NCBI GenBank assembly: GCA_002749535.1
Contig: MZZL01000115.1
Coordinates: forward strand, 8,146-19,608
Direction: 5' to 3'
Source: Apophysomyces variabilis
Lineage: Eukaryota; Mucoromycota; Mucoromycetes; Mucorales; Mucoraceae
DNA length: 11,463 bases
The notes under the pieces: generated by a model
The model's database searches: none
Seen by the model: only the letters and a program-made list of their open reading frames with translations
Told to the model about the DNA's origin: nothing
In this document: positions 7,561-11,463 of the stretch, in pieces
Layout: every line of letters begins with the position of its first letter
How positions within the stretch are numbered: the first letter of the stretch is position 1
Program-made: the position numbers and the translations under genes

Positions 7561-8442
7561 CACCAACCCAGTTTACCTTAAGCACCGGAAACTAAAGAAC
7601 CTCAAGACGACCTTGAGCTAAACAATTCACCAGTTGGCACCCCCACTGAACGCACACTTTTAATGAAAACGATCCAACCCTTGCTGGATGAAAATCTAAA
7701 AATACCAAACTCTTCATTCTGTACCATTCCAGAATCTATTGTCAGGTTAGACACCCCACCTAACCAAACTGCTTATCAAAGATAATATGATCTTCTCCAC
7801 AAACTGCTACCTCTTTTATGAGAGCAAGTGAACAAATGGCTCACTGACAGCATCATCACCCGTGCACCAATGAATACCAGATGGAATAGCCCTCTGACTT
7901 TCACACCGAAAAAGGACGCGTATGGCAATCTAACAGGCAGACGACCTTGCCTAGACCCACGCCACATCAACAATCTGCTTCCAGATGATCGTTTCCCACT
8001 TCCGTTAATTAATGACATCTTTCAGAAGATGCATGGCGCAACAGTGTTCTCCACACTTGACCTGAAAAATGCTTTTCATCAGTTTCAAATTTATGAACCT
8101 CACCAACACAAAACTGCCTTCACTGTCGATGGCATACAATACATGTTCCGTGGTTGTCCTTTTAGACTCAAACCCATCTCCTCAAAATTTCAACGCGTTA
8201 TGAATTATGTCTTTCACGGACTTAACTATGTTACTACATTCGTTGACAATATCATCATCTTTTCCAAAACACTGGAAGAACACATGGAACACGTTGCAGA
8301 TGCAATCTGCCGTCTCACTGCTGTCAATCTCATACTCAATCCAGAGAAATGTCACTTCGCGCAATGCGCTGTTTATTTACTTGGTTTCTGCATGGATGCA
8401 GATGGTATTCGCCTTGACCCGCGCAAGGTTACAAATGTCTAA
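7561..8442 (+). pseudogene. Old element reverse transcriptase (broken)
   Basis: In the same frame this reads a linker (with SSFCTIPESI shared with the young element) and then the RT fingers and palm. Landmarks are RRPCLDPRHIN, TLDLKNAFH with the first catalytic Asp at 8059, and CPFRLKPISSKFQRVM, where the family Gly is Arg. The FVDD box is FVDN, with Asp 8245 kept and the second Asp (codon 8248) changed to Asn. Stops interrupt at 7579, 7783, 7819 and 8440. Those at 7783 and 8440 stand where the young element has Gln. Loss of one catalytic Asp and four stops make this non-functional. Confidence 0.9.
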
Positions 8443-9093
8443 ACTTGGCTACAGCCCAAAACAGGCAAAGATATTCAAAGGTTTCTTGGACTTGTCAATT
8501 ACTTCCGAGTGCACATACCTACTATTTCCACTCTTACAGCACCACTTGATAAATTACGCAATGCTGGTAGCCTTGAAAACCTCTGGACATTACAGCACAC
8601 TGACACATTCAATCATGTCAAGGCAATTTTAGAGAAAGCTTCTATTCTCAGCCATCCAAACATGGATGAACCCTTCTCAGTTGCTACAGATGCATCCAAC
8701 AACAGTATTGGCGCTGTCCTCTATCAAGTCATTAACAACTGCATTCATTACATCAGTTTCATGGCACACTCCCTCAGTCGATCAGAGTGCAACTATTCTG
8801 TCACACAACGTAAATTACTTGCCGTTGTCTATGCCCTCAAAAAGTTTCGCAAATTTCTTTGGGGTAACAAATTCACGCTCTACACTGATCATCGCGCTTT
8901 AACTTACCTGCACACCCAGGAAATTGCCAATCCAATGATGATCAACTGGCTTGATACCATTTGTGATTATACTTACTGTGTGGTACATCGTTCTGGCATC
9001 GCCAACGTTTTATCAGATGCTCTCTCGCGTCTGTTTGCACTACCTGTTCCATTTTCGGAGGGGGGGTATTTCCACAAATACGTCATCTCATGA
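8443..9093 (+). pseudogene. Old element RT thumb and RNase H (broken)
   Basis: The frame continues after the stop at 8440 with TGKDIQRFLG and the RT thumb, then RNase H beginning at FSVATDASN. Catalytic Asp residues are kept at 8689, 8887 and 9016, but the essential Glu of the second motif (young element RELLAI) is Lys here (codon 8812). Reading in this frame ends at TGA 9091 because of an extra G in the G-run at 9060-9066. The last part, from 8992, belongs to the duplicated block that is split by the N. Confidence 0.88.
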
Positions 9094-9346
9094 CAATTCA
9101 GGAACACCTTCATCTACTCCCACACACGTTCTCACGCAACGCTTACTGAAACTACATGAGTATATGATACCTCCTACAGCAAAACGACAATCACTGCTGG
9201 AGAAAGCGCATCTTCTTGGCCATTTTGGTTCAGATGCTATCGTGAATGCTTTACACAGTGATGGAATCCACTGGAGCACTATTAAACAAGACGCACTTAA
9301 CATAGTAGCCAAGTGTATTGACTGTCAATGATTCAACATCGGAAAA
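8992..9346 (+). repeat. 355-bp perfect direct repeat, copy 1 (abuts N)
   Basis: This block, covering the end of RNase H and the integrase zinc domain, is identical base for base to 9348-9702, including the G7 frameshift and the TGA stop (9329 and 9685). The copies are separated only by the ambiguous base N at 9347. Identical copies in an otherwise heavily mutated element, meeting exactly at an N, point to two contig ends that overlap but were not merged. Confidence 0.95.
9060..9066 (+). other. G7 run: frameshift and likely relic of a central polypurine tract
   Basis: Seven G's follow CGGA and precede TATT. The pol frame is frame 1 before this run and frame 2 after it, which one extra G explains. 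The young element has the equivalent peptide Glu-Gly-Gly in frame at 4464-4472, with five G's. The run also resembles the old element's own 3' polypurine tract (GGTGGGGGGTAA at 10972-10983). The run is repeated at 9416-9422 in the second copy of the duplicated block. Confidence 0.6.
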
Positions 9347-9347
9347 N
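9347..9347. other. Ambiguous base N at duplication junction
   Basis: This is the only non-ACGT base in the window. It sits exactly between the two 355-bp copies and probably marks a join between contigs made by the assembler. Confidence 0.9.
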
Positions 9348-9702
9348 TCTGGCATCGCCAACGTTTTATCAGATGCTCTCTCGCGTCTGTTTGCACTACC
9401 TGTTCCATTTTCGGAGGGGGGGTATTTCCACAAATACGTCATCTCATGACAATTCAGGAACACCTTCATCTACTCCCACACACGTTCTCACGCAACGCTT
9501 ACTGAAACTACATGAGTATATGATACCTCCTACAGCAAAACGACAATCACTGCTGGAGAAAGCGCATCTTCTTGGCCATTTTGGTTCAGATGCTATCGTG
9601 AATGCTTTACACAGTGATGGAATCCACTGGAGCACTATTAAACAAGACGCACTTAACATAGTAGCCAAGTGTATTGACTGTCAATGATTCAACATCGGAA
9701 AA
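9348..9702 (+). repeat. 355-bp perfect direct repeat, copy 2
   Basis: This is the second copy of 8992-9346. It begins TCTGGCATCGCC and ends at CGGAAAA, after which the integrase sequence carries on normally with CACAGTTATT. This copy is continuous with the downstream integrase, while copy 1 is continuous with the upstream RNase H, as expected if they are one sequence represented twice. Confidence 0.95.
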
Positions 9703-10560
9703 CACAGTTATTATCCCTTATGACACATAACCGCAGACTAACTTGGAGACTACTGGGCTATTGACCTTGGTGACTTCAACACTACCACTATCAACAGTAA
9801 TAACTTTGTATTAGTTATGGTTGATATATTTTCACGCTTTTGCATTTTATGAGCGTTACCAGACAAATCTGCACTTTCTGTCACTAGGCAACTTATTCAA
9901 GTATTCTGCGACTATGGTTTCCCGAAAGTCCTGCAATCAGACAATGGCACTGAATTTGTCAACGAAGTTATCACACTCGTTACAGAACACTCAGGAATAG
10001 ACCACAGACTGGTAACACCATATCATCCACGCGCAAACAGCGTCGCAGAATGATGGGTAAAAACCATGAAAGAGGTTGTTGTCAAAAGATTGCAAGGTAA
10101 GAAACAAGATTGGGATTTGTATTTACCAAGTACACAACTTGCTATCAATCTGAAAATTTCCTCTTTGCACAACACACATCCTTTTGTGTTGATGTTTGCC
10201 TGTCAACCAAACAATTTCGAGGACTATTGTAAAGTAAAAGTGGGAAATGTACAATAGACTTCTGATGATACTCGGGCAATGACCAAACGCCTTGAACAAA
10301 TAGAACGAGTAGTGATACCTGCTATCTATGAACGCATTAAAATAATGCAGAATAAATAAAGCAACAAGTTTGACAGCAATCATCACATTGTTGAATTTCC
10401 TCCTGGAAGCAAGGTTATGATCGTGAACATGTCTAGAAGCAGCAAAACAGACCTAAGATACAAAGGACCATTCACTGTTTTGAGACAGAACAAAGGAGGC
10501 AGCTATACTTTGGTTGATGAGCAGAACATGTTGCTTCCATGAGATGTCACACCATCTCAT
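9424..10560 (+). pseudogene. Old element integrase (broken)
   Basis: The zinc-binding part is complete in the protein reading (AHLLGHFG ... CIDC, up to TGA 9685). The catalytic core follows in frame 1 with Asp 9763 (WAIDL), Asp 9940 (LQSDNG) and Glu 10048 (35 residues after the second Asp), so the DDE triad itself survives. Then come a GPF motif at 10465-10473 and the rest of the C-terminal module. Eight stops interrupt it: 9685, 9721, 9739, 9850, 10051, 10255, 10357 and 10540. Those at 9721, 9850 and 10051 stand where the young element has Arg, consistent with CGA changed to TGA. Confidence 0.9.
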
Positions 10561-10830
10561 ATGAAACTTATTTTGCCTGACACAGTAGTTTCAGACGACT
10601 ACTATAAAGTGCAGAACATCATTAATCATAGGGAAGTGTGCAAAGAACACTACCAGTACTTTATCAAATGGAAAGGTTACAAAGATGATGAAAATACTTG
10701 GCAAAACCCTGAGGATTTCAACGATCCTGCTATCATTGAAAGGTATTGGCAATGCCAATCAGGTACTAGTAAAAGGAAACAGGCCCAACAATCAGGACCT
10801 TCTACTACCAAACGTACTAAACGCATGTAG
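10561..10830 (+). pseudogene. Old element chromodomain and basic C-terminus
   Basis: The final open stretch, after the TGA at 10540, encodes a well-preserved chromodomain (about 10597-10755). It has DDYYKV at the start, FIKWKGY in the middle with Trp 10669 and Tyr 10678, ENTW, then a helix ending in RYW, followed by a Lys/Arg-rich tail and TAG at 10828. Chromodomains of this kind bind methylated histone H3 tails, and in fungal chromoviruses they direct integration to heterochromatin. Although intact as a 90-codon ORF, it has no start or promoter of its own that I can see. I treat it as the remnant of pol and not as a separate gene. Confidence 0.82.
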
Positions 10831-10969
10831 GCAAGTCTTTTTCCTCTATACTTTTTTCCCACTAGGTTTTTTCTGAGGTTTTTTATCAATGCGCCACAGT
10901 ATTATTATCTAATACTTTCAACCATGCTTTTACTACATCAATTACTATCTTTCCAATGCTGTTAAGAAG

Positions 10970-10983
10970 CTGGTGGGGGGTAA
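10970..10983 (+). other. 3' polypurine tract of old element
   Basis: CTGGTGGGGGGTAA has the same layout as the young element's CTGGAAGGGGGTAA at 5952-5965. It marks the start of the old 3' LTR. The 139 bases between the pol stop and this tract are T-rich and hold nothing else that I can identify. Confidence 0.7.
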
Positions 10984-11337
10984 TATTATATCTGACATGA
11001 TTACATCACTATATTCAGTGGATAAAACATCAGGTCTAGACTGTTAATGAACATATCAGCTATAATGACTGTATGGATCAGGTTATACTAATATCTTTAT
11101 AATCTATTCATTTGTTGCTGGGACCCTACCAGACACAGAATATCAAAAGACAGAAGATTAATGTGTCATTACTAATTATACAGATTTTACAAAAGATATT
11201 AGTAACTACCCTAACCCGCTTTTACCCACATGCATTTCTAAAGATATTTAAAGAGAATAGTTATTCGTGAAATAAAGAACATCTTTTTCAGTCTCACTTA
11301 TTTTGAGCATTCTGTTATTTTCATTTTATACATCACA
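10984..11337 (+). repeat. Degraded 3' LTR of old element (about 354 bp)
   Basis: It starts right after the polypurine tract; the expected TG is TA here, probably mutated. The end is placed at CATCACA by analogy with the young LTR and is uncertain. Most of it does not match the young LTR, but the promoter core does: TCGTGAAA (11265-11272), AATAAA (11271-11276) and CAGTCTCA (11289-11296) occur in the same order and with similar spacing as at 1154-1198. A TATA-like TATTTAAA lies just upstream (11245-11252). Confidence 0.55.
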
Positions 11338-11463
11338 GACTACATCTATACTTATCTTATTATTAGTTAATCTGTTTAATCTGTAAATCTAATCTATAAT
11401 CTATTTTTTGAAAGACAGATTATCTGTATCTGATCCATTTTAAATTAGATTAGATATGGATAA
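11338..11463. other. Right flank, AT-rich with AATCT motifs and an inverted repeat
   Basis: This is very AT-rich DNA with repeated TTAATCTG/AATCTA motifs and no coding potential. ATCTAATCTA at 11387-11396 is perfectly inverted at 11446-11455, and a short palindromic stretch CAGATTATCTG lies between them. It could be host DNA or part of another repeat. The window ends before this can be decided. Confidence 0.4.

Larger units (their letters stand above)
373..11337 (+). mobile_element. Older, degenerate Ty3/gypsy chromovirus, interrupted by a younger element
   Basis: Read across the insertion at 839-6385, this is a complete series of retrotransposon domains in one orientation: gag N-terminal part, gag C-terminal part with zinc knuckles, protease, reverse transcriptase, RNase H, integrase, GPY/F module and chromodomain, then a polypurine tract and a degraded 3' LTR. 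It shows clear protein similarity to the young element along its whole length; in the reverse transcriptase well over half of the residues match by eye. It carries 17 in-frame stops (first bases at 391, 580, 781, 6733, 7558, 7579, 7783, 7819, 8440, 9685, 9721, 9739, 9850, 10051, 10255, 10357 and 10540) and one frameshift in a G-run at 9060-9066. No 5' LTR is recognisable, so the left boundary is uncertain. It cannot encode functional proteins. Confidence 0.88.

Noticed and set aside
9055..9093. Programmed frameshift at the G7 run
   Set aside because: The related intact element reads through this position in a single frame, and the old element is non-functional elsewhere. A slippage mutation explains it better.
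8992..9702. Genuine tandem duplication creating two integrase zinc domains
   Set aside because: Zero differences over 355 bp in a heavily mutated element, and an N exactly at the junction, favour an unmerged contig overlap.
391..10542. In-frame stops in the old element as possible stop-codon recoding
   Set aside because: All three stop codons occur, they replace different residues (Arg, Gln and others), and the intact young element uses none of them internally. Catalytic sites are also lost, so this is decay.

Overview
This window is a nest of two related Ty3/gypsy LTR retrotransposons of the chromovirus type (gag-protease-reverse transcriptase-RNase H-integrase-chromodomain), both on the + strand. 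A young, apparently intact element has landed inside the gag region of an older, decayed relative. No host gene, RNA gene or CRISPR array was recognised. The layout (gag and pol in one uninterrupted frame, a C-terminal chromodomain, AT-rich flanks, no introns) suggests a fungal genome, perhaps an early-diverging one such as Mucoromycota. That assignment is an inference from family resemblance and is weak.

Layout. Bases 1-372 are AT-rich flank with a small hairpin cluster and a polypurine tract, and no recognisable gene. Bases 373-838 hold the broken 5' part of the old gag. Bases 839-6380 are the young element: 5' LTR 839-1253, a single gag-pol ORF 1281-5912, 3' polypurine tract 5952-5965 and 3' LTR 5966-6380. 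It is flanked by the perfect 5-bp target duplication ATATG (834-838 and 6381-6385). From 6386 the old element resumes in the frame in which it was interrupted: gag C-terminus and protease to 7560, reverse transcriptase to 8442, RNase H to about 9090, then integrase and chromodomain to 10830. Its own polypurine tract (10970-10983) and a degraded 3' LTR (about 10984-11337) follow. The last 126 bases are AT-rich flank.

The two LTRs of the young element differ at only 2 of 415 positions and every catalytic motif of its polyprotein is present, so it is a recent and possibly still active copy. The old element carries 17 in-frame stops but only one clear frameshift, and it has lost key residues in protease, reverse transcriptase and RNase H. 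Its decay is therefore mainly by point substitution, many of a kind expected from C-to-T change.

The most notable observations are: (1) a 13-base exact copy of the 3' polypurine tract in the middle of pol, at the RNase H/integrase junction, with a matching G-run at the same place in the old element, suggesting a central polypurine tract; (2) the absence of any ordinary tRNA primer-binding site after the 5' LTR; and (3) a 355-bp perfect tandem duplication split by a single N at 9347, which is probably an assembly artefact and not biology.
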